NCBI GenBank assembly: GCA_965225625.1
Contig: CBDDBH010000024.1
Coordinates: forward strand, 135,383 to 199,382
Reading direction: 5' to 3'
Length of the DNA: 64,000 bases
From: CBDDBH01 sp965225625
Lineage (GTDB): Bacteria > Pseudomonadota > Gammaproteobacteria > JADZEE01
Part shown: piece by piece, positions 36,284-45,415 of the stretch
How the letters are laid out: each line of letters begins with the position of its first letter
Position numbering within the stretch: position 1 is the stretch's first letter
Notes under the pieces: model-generated
What the model saw: the letters and a program-made list of their open reading frames with translations, nothing else
The model's database searches: none
What the model was told of the DNA's origin: nothing
Translations under genes and position numbers: made by a program

Positions 36284-38768
36284 ATGAGAATTGCCATTAG
36301 CAGGATAATCGGCTGCGTTGTCGCCGCGTCGTTTGTGGTTTTTCCACTAACTACGCTGGCACAAATCGAAGAAGTAATCGTCACCGCGCAAAAGCGCGAA
36401 CAATCACTGCAAGACGTACCGATTGCGCTACAGGCGTTCACCGGCGAGCAAATCCGCAATCTTGGGATTCAACGCGCGTCCGATGTCGTGATGCTCGCAC
36501 CCAACATGGCGATCTCCCAGCAGAACAACACCAACCAGTCCATCGCTATTCGCGGCATCGGCACCAGCGATTTCTTTGGCGCGGCGCCCGGTTCGGTCGG
36601 CATCTACATGGACGAAGTCACCATGAGTTCGCCCTATCTGACCTCAGTAGGCCTGTATGACATGGAACGCGTAGAAGTCCTGCGCGGACCGCAGAACACG
36701 CTGTTCGGCCGCAACACCACCGGCGGCGCGGTTAACTTCATTTCCACACGCCCCGAAGTCGGCGGCGACATGGATGGCTTCATCGATTTTACTTACGGCA
36801 GATTTGACCGCATTGAAGTCGAAGCCGGGGCAACCTTTCAACTGGGCGATACCGCGGCCGTGCGCATTGCCGGCAAGAGCTTTGACCGTGACGGCGTCTG
36901 GAACGACCTCGATGCCGGCGGGTCTTACGGTGATAAGGACCGCAAGTCCATCCGCGGTACCGTGGTCTGGGAACCCAGTGAGGTCACTACCGTTACCCTG
37001 AATGGCCATTGGGGCGAGGAAGACAGCGAGGTTGACCTGGCTAAAGTCGCCAGCGTTACACTTTCGCCGAACGGCGCCTTTGTAGGTCCGCAAATCGCGG
37101 GCCTGGAGCTTGATTGGGAGAACCTGCCAACCGGAGCGGTCAATTCCCACGGCCTGAACACCAACGGCACGGAGTGGAACGACATTTACCCGACCGGCGC
37201 GAACCGCCACGATATGGACGCTTTCGGTTTTTATCTGAAGTTGGAACATGATTTCGGTTGGGCCAAGGCCGTGTCTATCACCGCATACGATGACAGTGAA
37301 GTGTTCGCGAATATCAGCTCCAGCGGTACTGGTAACACCCGGGTCTCACCAATATCGGGTTCTCCGGAAGCAAACATTGTCATCGACATGGATCAGAGCT
37401 TCGAGCAGTTCAGCCAGGAGATCCGCCTGCAATCACCCGATGACCAGCGCTTCCGTTGGATTGGCGGATTCTATTATTTCCAGGAAGATTTCACGCTTGG
37501 CCAGAATATCGCCTTCGGGCCCGGGCAGATCCTGAGTGCCCCGTTCGGGCCGCCTCCTCCGATTGGTGCTCCGCCTGGTCCTCCTGTCACGATCGGTGGG
37601 TCTCTTGCGCTATGGAACGTATCGCAGGGCTTTGGTCAGGGCTTCGTTGGGGCGGGTTTCACCGACATCATGCCCTTCAGCATCGCGACGATGGAAAACG
37701 ACGTGTGGTCCCCGTACTTCCAGGCTGATTTCGATATCCTGGAGAACGTGACCATTAACCTCGGCGTACGTTACACCGAGGACACGAAGGAGATGAAATC
37801 CTATGAGGTCGGCATCATCGAACGCTCGGGTTTCGCGCCCACAACGTTCTTTGACAACGACCTGGTACGCTCGACCTCGGCGGCGCAACTTGCCTCGGGG
37901 CTGGCGTCCGCCACCTGCACCGACAACGGCCGTCTTTGCGCCGACACCAGCACCAGACCCGATCTTAAGGCGACCGAGTGGGGCGGCAAGGCAGGCCTTA
38001 CCTGGCAGATCACCGATGACCACATGTTCTACGGTCATTATTCACGCGGCTTCCGCTCAGGTAAGTTCGATATCGAATTCCTGCACGGAATTCACACGGG
38101 ATTCGGTATTGAGGATGCCGTTCCGGAAACCCTGGATGCCTACGAAGTCGGTGTAAAGACCAACTGGTTCGACAACTCCGTACAGTTAAACATCTCGGCC
38201 TTTCTGTACGACTGGTTCAACAAACAGTCCTTCTTCGTCAGTCCAGTGACCGGACCGGCCTTCTCCAACGTGCCAAAGTCGGAAAGCAAAGGGCTCGAGT
38301 TTGAGCTCAAATGGGCTCCCACCCACGAACTGTTCTTCGCCGGCTCTGTGGGGGCTCCTCGACACCGAGGTAACGGAAGCCAGCGGTCTGCCATCCGACG
38401 AGCTGGGTCATGAGTTACAGAATGCGCCTAGCGAGTCCTTCAACCTGTTTGGTTCATGGACCCGCCCGGTTGGCAGTGGCACACTGCATTTGCAGGCCAA
38501 TTTCAACTACCGGGCAGAGGCGAAAAACTCATTGGCGACGATCGATTTAGTTGAAACCATCGACAAGGTCGAGCTGCTCGGTGTGCGCGGTAGCTATAGC
38601 TTTGGACCGGACGAGCGTTATCAGATATCCGTGTTCGGTGAGGACCTGCTGGCAAGCAAGTACTGCAAGTATCAATTCAGCCTGCAGGCCATCAACGGCA
38701 CCGTGACCTGTAACGCCAGCGAAGGCCGGGCAATGTGGGGTCTGACCGCGGGCATGCGCTTTAATTGA
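36284..38768 (+). pseudogene. TonB-dependent receptor, frameshifted near the C-terminus
   Basis: Signal peptide, TonB box region EEVIVTAQKREQSLQDVP, plug domain (RGIGTSDFFGAAPGSVGIYMDE, EVLRGPQNTLFGRNTTGGAVN) and most of the barrel are in one frame, which ends early at 38413. At the five-G run 38350-38354 the frame shifts. Removing one G gives VGLLDTEVTEASG and continues to the natural C-terminal strand MWGLTAGMRFN with stop at 38768. The intact protein would be about 827 residues and resembles sphingomonad-type receptors for aromatic or terpenoid substrates. A homopolymer sequencing error is the simplest reading. Confidence 0.88.
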
Positions 38769-38778
38769 TGACTACCGG

Positions 38779-38806
38779 CGCCCGGCGTTAAAGCCGGGCG
38801 TTTTAT
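38779..38806 (+). terminator. Intrinsic terminator after the TonB receptor
   Basis: CGCCCGGC (38779-38786) pairs with GCCGGGCG (38793-38800) around GTTAAA, followed at once by TTTTATTTT. It lies ten bases after the receptor stop, which supports 38768 as the true gene end. Confidence 0.9.
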
Positions 38807-38917
38807 TTTCTTTCACGAATTCGAACGTTCCCATCCCGCCTACCTAGCGGTGCATCCACCCCGTTTTAACTACACTGAAGTCACAGCGCGCTTTAAACAA
38901 TACGATCGGGAATTATT

Positions 38918-40591
38918 ATGCGAGCAGTCATAATTGGTGCCGGCATGGGCGGCCTGTTCAGCGCATTGGCATTGCGCAAGACTGGCAATTTCGAATCCAT
39001 TAACGTCTACGAACAGGCCAAGGTACCGACCACGGCGGGCGCCGGTTTGAATATTTCGCCCAATGGCGCGCTGCTGTGCAATTGGTTGGACATCGATCTC
39101 GACGGCGGTGATCCGAAAGGTGCCCATGGCGCCATCGACGGTGGCCGAGCCGCAATCCTCGATGCGACCCGCGAGATCATGGCCGATGGCAGCGTGTCGA
39201 CCTGGCCGCTCAAATACAACGATCCCGACAACGGCACCGCGGGCTTTCACCACATGCACCGTCAGGATCTGCTCATGTGCCTGTATAAACGCGTCGAAGA
39301 ATTTGGCCCGGATTCAGGCGCCGAGTGTCCGATCCAGGCACACATGGGGAAACGTCTGACCACGCTAAACCAAACGGACGCACTGGTCACCGCAGGCTTC
39401 GCCGACGGCAGCAGTGCTGAGGGTGAAGTGTTGGTGGGCGCCGACGGTATGAAATCCAAGGTGCTTCAACTGCAATGGCCACACACAGCACCGCCACGAT
39501 GGACCGAAGTGACGTGCTACCGAGGTTTGATCCCGCGCGACAAGGTTGCTGCGTTGACGAAGGCCGATGGAACGCCACTGGACTACAACCCGATTGATTC
39601 GTTCAGCATGGACGCGCGTAAACATCCACACGCCTGGTCGCTGACCTACTGGGTTCGCGGCGGCGAACTACTCAATGTCTGGTTGGCGTACTACCAACCC
39701 GATTCGGCGGAGTTCGAAGCCGACGAAGGTGATTGGTTCCCGGTCGATAACGCCGAGGTCGAGGAAAACGCACGAAAAGCTTTCGCCGGAGATGTGCGTA
39801 TGGATGACATCGTCGCAATGGCAAGTGCGGTTGAGAACCCGACCAAATGGGGCCTGTACGATCGGGACGCATTCGAACATTGGGTGGAAGGCCGGATCTG
39901 CTTGCTCGGAGACGCGGCCCATCCAATGTTGCCGACCACGGGCCAGGGCGCGACGCAAGCTTTCGAAGACGGCGCGGCACTCAGCGCGTGCTTCAGTTTG
40001 CATGGCGAGGATATCTATAGCGCGCTGCTGCATTACGAACGGGTACGACACTATCGCGCAACCCGCTTCCAGTTTATGTCCAAGTTTTTGTTTAAACATC
40101 TTGAGCCGGAGGATTCACCGGAACGCAGACAAATATTGAAAGCCGTGGATGAACGCGATTCCGCGATCTTCAATCACGAGGAGCGCGCGGCGAGCGACGA
40201 TTCATGGATCTACCGGTTTGATGCGCGTGAAATCGGCGACAAGCTGCCGCTTAAGAAACTTGGACCCTGGGATTTCCGATCGCGCTCGGCCGCGATGGAA
40301 ACGCGCCAGGAAATCGCGGCTAATCTGTGGACGCCAGAGGTCTCTCTGCAAGGCGATAGAACAGTGACGCTGGCCGAAGTCGCCGAGCACGCCAGCTTCG
40401 AAGACTGCTGGATAATCATCCGCGGCAAGGTCTACGACATCAGCGAATGGAAAGATCGCCATCCGGGCGGACCATTCGTTGCGCGAATGTTTGCCGGCAA
40501 GGATGCCACCGCCGAGTTCGGCGATTTTCACAGCAGGCGGGCGGAGCAGCACATGAAACACTTTTGTGTTGGCGAACTGGTAAGCCATTAA
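38918..40591 (+). CDS. FAD monooxygenase fused to a cytochrome b5 domain
   Basis: 557 residues. Residues 1 to about 400 are a salicylate-hydroxylase-like flavin monooxygenase: AVIIGAGMGGLFSALAL (GxGxxG), GEVLVGADGMKSKV (DG) and RICLLGDAAHPMLPTTGQGATQAFEDG (GD). After a linker, residues about 483-553 form a cytochrome b5 heme domain: EVAEHASFEDCWIIIRGKVYDIS-type start, WKDRHPGGP with His515, and GDFHSRR with His538 as the second axial ligand. Usual members end near residue 400, so the heme domain is an added module that could carry electrons to or from the flavin or a partner. It has its own start after the terminator at 38806 and no obvious operon partners. Confidence 0.9.
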   Translation: MRAVIIGAGMGGLFSALALRKTGNFESINVYEQAKVPTTAGAGLNISPNGALLCNWLDIDLDGGDPKGAHGAIDGGRAAILDATREIMADGSVSTWPLKYNDPDNGTAGFHHMHRQDLLMCLYKRVEEFGPDSGAECPIQAHMGKRLTTLNQTDALVTAGFADGSSAEGEVLVGADGMKSKVLQLQWPHTAPPRWTEVTCYRGLIPRDKVAALTKADGTPLDYNPIDSFSMDARKHPHAWSLTYWVRGGELLNVWLAYYQPDSAEFEADEGDWFPVDNAEVEENARKAFAGDVRMDDIVAMASAVENPTKWGLYDRDAFEHWVEGRICLLGDAAHPMLPTTGQGATQAFEDGAALSACFSLHGEDIYSALLHYERVRHYRATRFQFMSKFLFKHLEPEDSPERRQILKAVDERDSAIFNHEERAASDDSWIYRFDAREIGDKLPLKKLGPWDFRSRSAAMETRQEIAANLWTPEVSLQGDRTVTLAEVAEHASFEDCWIIIRGKVYDISEWKDRHPGGPFVARMFAGKDATAEFGDFHSRRAEQHMKHFCVGELVSH

Positions 40592-40656
40592 CACCATCGC
40601 TTAACTGTAAGTGATGTGTAAGTAGCCGTGGGCCCCGGGAGTTCTACACTCCAGGT

Positions 40657-41079
40657 ATGGCTACTTCTGTGCAAACAAGCTCCTTCGGTCGTCTCGCATC
40701 GACCTGCATCATTTTGCCGTACCTCATCTTGGGGTCGGGCTGCGCTGCCGTTCACAACACCATTCGTGATGCGAACGCTGCGTTAATGGATGTGGCTAAC
40801 CTTACGCAGTTCGGTGAAGCCGAAACGACAGATGCGTTTTATGCCATCGAGGCCAGCATCTTTGATTCCTGCCAGCAGGTACTGGCAATTGCACGTTACC
40901 CTTTGCTGGGCGAGAAAACTCCGCTGTTCTCCAAACTCGGCGCGCTGTGGGGAACTCCGCGCTGTCGCAAGACGGTCGATTTTGCTCAGCGAGAGCTGCA
41001 TGCAGGTCAAGCAAATTTGCTTGGATATATCTCAGCACCTGTTCCCCTGGTTACTACAGCGGACGGTGTGGAAAGATGA
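40657..41079 (+). CDS. Small exported protein, unknown
   Basis: 140 residues from ATG 40657. A hydrophobic leader ends at ILGSGCAAVH, which may be a lipoprotein signal with Cys, although the residue at minus three is atypical. The mature part has four further Cys and an amphipathic helix (TTDAFYAIEASIFDSCQQVL) but no recognised family. Its last 26 bases overlap the end of the convergent HD-domain gene. Confidence 0.6.
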   Translation: MATSVQTSSFGRLASTCIILPYLILGSGCAAVHNTIRDANAALMDVANLTQFGEAETTDAFYAIEASIFDSCQQVLAIARYPLLGEKTPLFSKLGALWGTPRCRKTVDFAQRELHAGQANLLGYISAPVPLVTTADGVER

Positions 41080-41818
41080 GCGTGCGCCACATGTAGGATG
41101 CGTCGGTGTTATCCCAGCCAAGTCCTGCCTTCGGTTGCTTGAAGTGGCGCCCGATGATATCGACAAACGGCTCGATAGAGACCAGGCCATTCGGATCGAA
41201 GCTGTACTCGTCCATCATCGTGACCTGGCGCGATGCCATGTACCATTTGTGGTTGCGGGCATACCGATAGTCCGCCTGAATATAGGGCTCCGGTCGGTAC
41301 TCCTCACCGAACGATTGTAGATAATTTTCTGGATACTCATAGCCGACATCGGGATCGGGAAAGAAGCGTAAGGCCTGGTGATAACGCACCGCCCAATGGG
41401 TCTTTTCGCTGACGTACGGCTTGATCATCGCTGCACTTCGGTAGCCGTGATCAGGGCGCGCAAGCGCAATTCCGATGTCGTGCAGGAGGCAAGCGAGGAT
41501 TACCTCTTCATCGAGCCCGCGTTGCAGTGCGTTATTGGCGCTCTGGACGTTATGCATGAATACTTTGGCAGGCAGCCGCAGGTTGAAGATATCCGCCAAT
41601 GTGGGCTCAGCGGGCAACGGGGTCATGTCCTTTTCGAGTTCCAGGAAGCTCTTGCGCGGCCGCCGCGGCGCCAGCTCCTTATCTGGCTGCAGCGCGTCGA
41701 ACCTGCGCTGCTCGACAACCTCAGCCAGTTCCTCGGAGACAATCCCGGTGGCTTCAGCGCGGGCTTTGAGGGCCGCGCCGCTGGCACCTAACGCAGCAAT
41801 GAAAGCTCTTCGATCCAT
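41054..41818 (-). CDS. HD-domain hydrolase, exported
   Basis: 254 residues from ATG 41818. The N-terminus MDRRAFIAALGASGAALKARA resembles a Tat or Sec leader. The metal-binding HD motif is ACLLHDIGIALARPDH, with an upstream His in VFMHNVQSANNA and further His/Asp in YHQALRFFPDPD. HD proteins are phosphohydrolases or, as in some export-targeted members, act on small metabolites. A role in the neighbouring catabolic block is possible but not shown. Confidence 0.75.
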   Translation of the reverse strand: MDRRAFIAALGASGAALKARAEATGIVSEELAEVVEQRRFDALQPDKELAPRRPRKSFLELEKDMTPLPAEPTLADIFNLRLPAKVFMHNVQSANNALQRGLDEEVILACLLHDIGIALARPDHGYRSAAMIKPYVSEKTHWAVRYHQALRFFPDPDVGYEYPENYLQSFGEEYRPEPYIQADYRYARNHKWYMASRQVTMMDEYSFDPNGLVSIEPFVDIIGRHFKQPKAGLGWDNTDASYMWRTLIFPHRPL

Positions 41819-41907
41819 CGGTTTCCTCCTGCGATGCGTCGCATAACGTGGCCTGGCGACATTTCGCCGTAGCGCTCTACGACGCCATGAATATAGCAAA
41901 GACATCT

Positions 41908-42157
41908 AGCCCGCATATTGCATGAAGTCGCCGCGCGATGCAGGTGAAACTCAGATGTTGTAAAGGTTCGGTGTCAATGGAGGACAAACACACTTTGTAC
42001 CGCATCGCGCGGCTATCCTGGCCCTCACTGGTCCGCGCACGCCTGAGCTTGCGCTTCACGCCAACCATAGCTACGGCTATGCTTGGCGCTCCAGCGCGGC
42101 GCCCAGACGCACGCGTACTGCGCGAGCAACCAGGATCCTTCATGAAATATGCGGGCT
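41908..42157. mobile_element. MITE-like element with 20-bp terminal inverted repeats
   Basis: About 250 bp bounded by AGCCCGCATATTGCATGAAG at 41908-41927 and the inverted CTTCATGAAATATGCGGGCT at 42138-42157 (19 of 20 positions pair; one mismatch). No credible protein is encoded. A single end of the same sequence (AGCCCGCATATTGCATA) stands alone at 45258-45274. The element accounts for most of the gap between the HD and amidohydrolase genes. Confidence 0.75.
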
Positions 42158-42189
42158 AGCCGCAGTCATTACCAACGGGAGTGTGAAGA

Positions 42190-43434
42190 ATGACGAATCG
42201 TGCGGGCACCGCTTCGCCGGTTATGTTCCTTACAGCGCTCATGCTGGGGCTGTCGCTGAGCAATAACACCTGGGCTGTAATGCCATCGGATTCCGCGGAT
42301 CTCCTGATCCGCAACGCACGCATCATCGATGGTATCGGTAGGGAGATAGACGGGGGCTCGCTGGCCATCAGTGGAGGTCGGATCACCGCCGTCATACCCG
42401 GGTCTACACGACTTCACGCGGCCGTTGAAATCGACGCTTCCGGTCTCACTGTGATGCCCGGCCTGATCGACACGCATCGCCATCTGCTGATCAAGCGCGG
42501 GCTGGACAGTGATGCGGCATTCGACCACTGGCGCGACCAACACCTCTCCGCGACACTACGCAGCTACCTGGAGAGCGGAATTACCACCGTCATGTCGGCG
42601 GGCGACTACCAAACTGCTATCCTCGAGATAAAGCGAAGTCTCGCTGCAGGGGCATTGACAGGTCCACGCCTCGTCGCACTCAGTTTCGCCTTCACGGCTC
42701 CGGGCGGTCACCCGGCAGTCACCATCTGCAAGAACAATCCGTGGTGCCAGCAGCATGTGGCAATACAGATCAACGACCCGCCGGCGGCACGGGCGAAGGT
42801 AAGAGAACTGGCAAGCACCGGCATCGATGGATTCAAGCTGATCTACGACGGGCGTCTGGGTGCAAAACTCGCCGACGCCGTCTTTGCTGCAATTGCCGAC
42901 GAGGCGCATCAGCACAAGCTTCCTGTATTCGTACACGTGCCGACGGCGGACGTTATGCTCCGGGCTGTCGACCTGGGCGCCGACCGTCTTGTCCATCCCC
43001 CGTTCTTCGGTACGCTTGCGGGAACATCCGCCGCTTACACAATGCGCGTGGCATCAGTGCTCGTCGCAACGACCGTCGGCCGCGGCCTCGGCATCGAGGA
43101 TACGGATCGCCCTCAGGCCTTGGCAAATCTACGACTGCTCTGGGACGAGGGCGTGCCAATCGCATTTGGCACCGACACGCCGTTCGCGCCAGCAGAGGCA
43201 TTAGCGCGCGAGACCCAGCTGCTCAGTCAGGTGTTCTCGCCGGCGGAGATCATCAGCGCCTTGACGCATAATGCTGCGTTGTTTCTGGGGCTCGATAAGG
43301 AGATCGGCACTCTCGAAGCGGGCAAGGCCGCAGACATCCTGATACTCGCCAGTGATCCACTCAGCGATATCACGGCGCTGGCAGACGTCGTGATGGTAAT
43401 CCAGAGCGGCACCATCGTCGTCGACCGCCGCTGA
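42190..43434 (+). CDS. Amidohydrolase-family metal-dependent hydrolase, exported
   Basis: 414 residues with a signal peptide (TSPVMFLTALMLGLSLSNNTWAV). The amidohydrolase domain has VMPGLIDTHRHLL as its first metal-binding HxH, a FVHVPTADVMLRAVDLGADRLVHPP strand with further His ligands, and FGTDTPFAPAE carrying the catalytic Asp. The final GTLEAGKAADILILASDPL is the standard composite-domain end. It hydrolyses an imidazolone-, pyrimidine- or lactone-like ring. The stop is four bases before the convergent methyltransferase end. Confidence 0.9.
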   Translation: MTNRAGTASPVMFLTALMLGLSLSNNTWAVMPSDSADLLIRNARIIDGIGREIDGGSLAISGGRITAVIPGSTRLHAAVEIDASGLTVMPGLIDTHRHLLIKRGLDSDAAFDHWRDQHLSATLRSYLESGITTVMSAGDYQTAILEIKRSLAAGALTGPRLVALSFAFTAPGGHPAVTICKNNPWCQQHVAIQINDPPAARAKVRELASTGIDGFKLIYDGRLGAKLADAVFAAIADEAHQHKLPVFVHVPTADVMLRAVDLGADRLVHPPFFGTLAGTSAAYTMRVASVLVATTVGRGLGIEDTDRPQALANLRLLWDEGVPIAFGTDTPFAPAEALARETQLLSQVFSPAEIISALTHNAALFLGLDKEIGTLEAGKAADILILASDPLSDITALADVVMVIQSGTIVVDRR

Positions 43435-43437
43435 ACT

Positions 43438-44217
43438 TCACGACGCGGGCTTGCGCGCGCGCAGCAAGAACCGATTGGTATTATCGCGGACCGTTGGATC
43501 GAACACGATTGCAGTGTGCGCATCCTCAGGATTGGCCAACAGATCTGAGCGAGCTTCAATCTCAAAACCCGCAGTTTTAATCAGATCCTCGGCGACAGCC
43601 GGATCGATAAGGTACAGGGGCTTATAGCTCGTGCCGTGGATACCAACATGATCGATGACCCCGAGCACGCCGCCTGGCTTCAGAACCTTCATTAGCGCCG
43701 CGAGGTTTCGCAACACCCCCTTTTCGCCTTCCATATTATTAAGGCCATGCAGAGTTAGAGTCAGCAGCGCAACGTCAACTTCGTTGTCCATGCCGACTTC
43801 CTCCAGTGAGATTTCGCGTCGTACCACGTTGGGGAGACGATCGCCTGACGGCGCTTGCTCAACGCTTACGCACAAGTCGAGAATGAATTTCGGATTCTGG
43901 GACACCACCCGTCCGGTCGGCCCGACCGCAGCAGAGAGAATCTCAGTGTAGTAGACAGCTCCCGCGACGACATCAAGCACGGTCATGCCCAGTTGTACAC
44001 CAAGGAATCGGATCACTTCGACCGGCTTGCGACCGTCGTCGTATTGGAGGTCGCCAGCGGGGCGCCCCGGCTTCATTAGGGCCTGCTCCAGCGTCACTGA
44101 AAGCGCCGTGAGCGCTTCAGCCGCAGCCGGGCCTTCGGCACTGGAATCACGGCCGCCGAGCAAAGCGGCGATCCCTACTAATACCAAAAACATGGACGAA
44201 CGAATAAGTACAGCCAT
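43438..44217 (-). CDS. SAM-dependent methyltransferase, exported
   Basis: 259 residues from ATG 44217. It starts with a leader (VLIRSSMFLVLVGIAALLGG), followed by a class I methyltransferase core: FLGVQLGMTVLDVVAGAVYYTEIL at the SAM site, DVALLTLTLHGLNN and LKPGGVLGVIDHVG. The glycine-rich loop is less canonical than usual (DVVAGAVYY). Methyltransferases with export signals are known in this type of catabolic locus, but the role is unknown. It is convergent with the amidohydrolase gene. Confidence 0.75.
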   Translation of the reverse strand: MAVLIRSSMFLVLVGIAALLGGRDSSAEGPAAAEALTALSVTLEQALMKPGRPAGDLQYDDGRKPVEVIRFLGVQLGMTVLDVVAGAVYYTEILSAAVGPTGRVVSQNPKFILDLCVSVEQAPSGDRLPNVVRREISLEEVGMDNEVDVALLTLTLHGLNNMEGEKGVLRNLAALMKVLKPGGVLGVIDHVGIHGTSYKPLYLIDPAVAEDLIKTAGFEIEARSDLLANPEDAHTAIVFDPTVRDNTNRFLLRARKPAS

Positions 44218-44349
44218 GGTAACCTCGGTTTGGTTTGTCAGCGATCCGCCGGGTTCGGGAAGTCTAAATTGGCTTAGCCATGCCGACAAATAATGCCATC
44301 TGCCGGGCGCGCTTAACGCCAAGCCACAGCTAGTTGAGGGACTCTAGTA

Positions 44350-45219
44350 ATGGAGATAGGAATAGGTCTGCCGATTGAAATACCCGGCACCGATGCTGAT
44401 ACCCTGGTGCAATGGGCGCGTCGAGCGGACGCAGGGCCTTATTCAAGCCTGGCAACCATTGATCGCCTGGTTTACCCGAGCTACGAATCGCTAATTGCGC
44501 TGGCGGTCGCCGCCGGTGCAACGTCGCGGATCAGACTGATGACGTCGATCTTAATCGCGCCATTACGTAACGCTGGGATTCTTGCTAAACAAGCGGCGAG
44601 CCTGAATGAACTGTCGAGCGGACGCCTCTCACTGGGCCTCGGCATTGGGAGTCGAATGGACGACTTCCTCGCCGCACCGGCATCTTTCACCGACCGAGGT
44701 AAACGTTTTGATGAGCAATTGGCGGTCATGAAGCGCGTCTGGGCCGGGCATCCAGTAGATGACGACATCGGCCCGATCGGACCACTACCGGCGCGCAGCG
44801 GTGGTCCGGAACTGCTCATAGGCGCCATCGCACCGCGCGCGATCGCGCGGGTTGGGCAATGGGCCGATGGTTTTGTTGCGCCAGGTTCTGGTGGCGCAGC
44901 CAAAGCGCAACAAGCCTGCGATTTGGCTGAAGCGTCTTGGAAATCAGCAGGCCGATCAGGGCGACCTCGATTCGTTGTTGGGATCTATGCGGCGCTAGGA
45001 CCGGATGCGCGAACGCGAGCGAATGAATGCATCAAGGACTACTACGCTTTCGGCGGCGCCGCGATGGCGGGAGTGATGGCGCAGAGCGCGTCGTGCACAC
45101 CCGAAGAGATCAGGTCAACAATTAGTTCGTTCGCGGATGTCGGAATTGACGAATTAGTGATCCGACCCTGTGTCGCCGAACTCGAACAATTGGATCGATT
45201 CGCCGATTTGATCGGCTAG
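44350..45219 (+). CDS. LLM-class flavin-dependent oxidoreductase (short form)
   Basis: 289 residues. Luciferase-like core: IGIGLPIEIPGTDADTLVQWARRADAG, then SLATIDRLVYPSYESLIALAVAAGATSRIRLMTSILIAPLRN, GRLSLGLGIGSRMDDF, and IARVGQWADGFVAP. This is the compact F420- or FMN-type LLM group. It is the third LLM gene in the window and lies just before the tRNA-Arg. Confidence 0.88.
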   Translation: MEIGIGLPIEIPGTDADTLVQWARRADAGPYSSLATIDRLVYPSYESLIALAVAAGATSRIRLMTSILIAPLRNAGILAKQAASLNELSSGRLSLGLGIGSRMDDFLAAPASFTDRGKRFDEQLAVMKRVWAGHPVDDDIGPIGPLPARSGGPELLIGAIAPRAIARVGQWADGFVAPGSGGAAKAQQACDLAEASWKSAGRSGRPRFVVGIYAALGPDARTRANECIKDYYAFGGAAMAGVMAQSASCTPEEIRSTISSFADVGIDELVIRPCVAELEQLDRFADLIG

Positions 45220-45257
45220 TTGCATCGTGCCGACTCATGAATTAACCAGTGTCCCCG

Positions 45258-45274
45258 AGCCCGCATATTGCATA
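45258..45274. repeat. Solo end of the MITE at 41908-42157
   Basis: AGCCCGCATATTGCATA matches the left terminal repeat of the 250-bp element exactly. No matching right end is present nearby, so it is a remnant or a related element's end. Confidence 0.6.
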
Positions 45275-45323
45275 AAGGCTAGTTGCTCTCACATGCTTGC
45301 AATACACTAAGAGGCTAAACCAC

Positions 45324-45400
45324 GCGCCCGTAGCTCAGTTGGATAGAGTACCTGGCTTCGAACCAGGTGGTCGGGAGTTCGAATCTCTCTGGGCGCGCCA
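45324..45400 (+). tRNA. tRNA-Arg (TCG)
   Basis: A 77-base tRNA with acceptor GCGCCCG/TGGGCGC, D-arm TAGCTCAGTTGGATAGAG, anticodon stem CCTGG-CTTCGAA-CCAGG (anticodon TCG, reading CGA), T-arm GGGAGTTCGAATCTCTC and an encoded CCA. It is the attachment target of the adjacent integrative element, which restores its 3' end. Confidence 0.97.
45356..45400 (+). repeat. Attachment repeat (attL, in tRNA-Arg)
   Basis: Starts CTTCGAACCAGG in the anticodon loop and ends at the CCA of tRNA-Arg. It is matched at 54816-54860 with three differences. Confidence 0.9.
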
Positions 45401-45415
45401 AATTTTTTCTACGAC

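Noticed and set aside
41938..42159. 73-residue plus-strand frame in the MITE-like element
   Set aside because: It lies wholly inside the short repeat, uses its terminal repeat as coding sequence and has no family.
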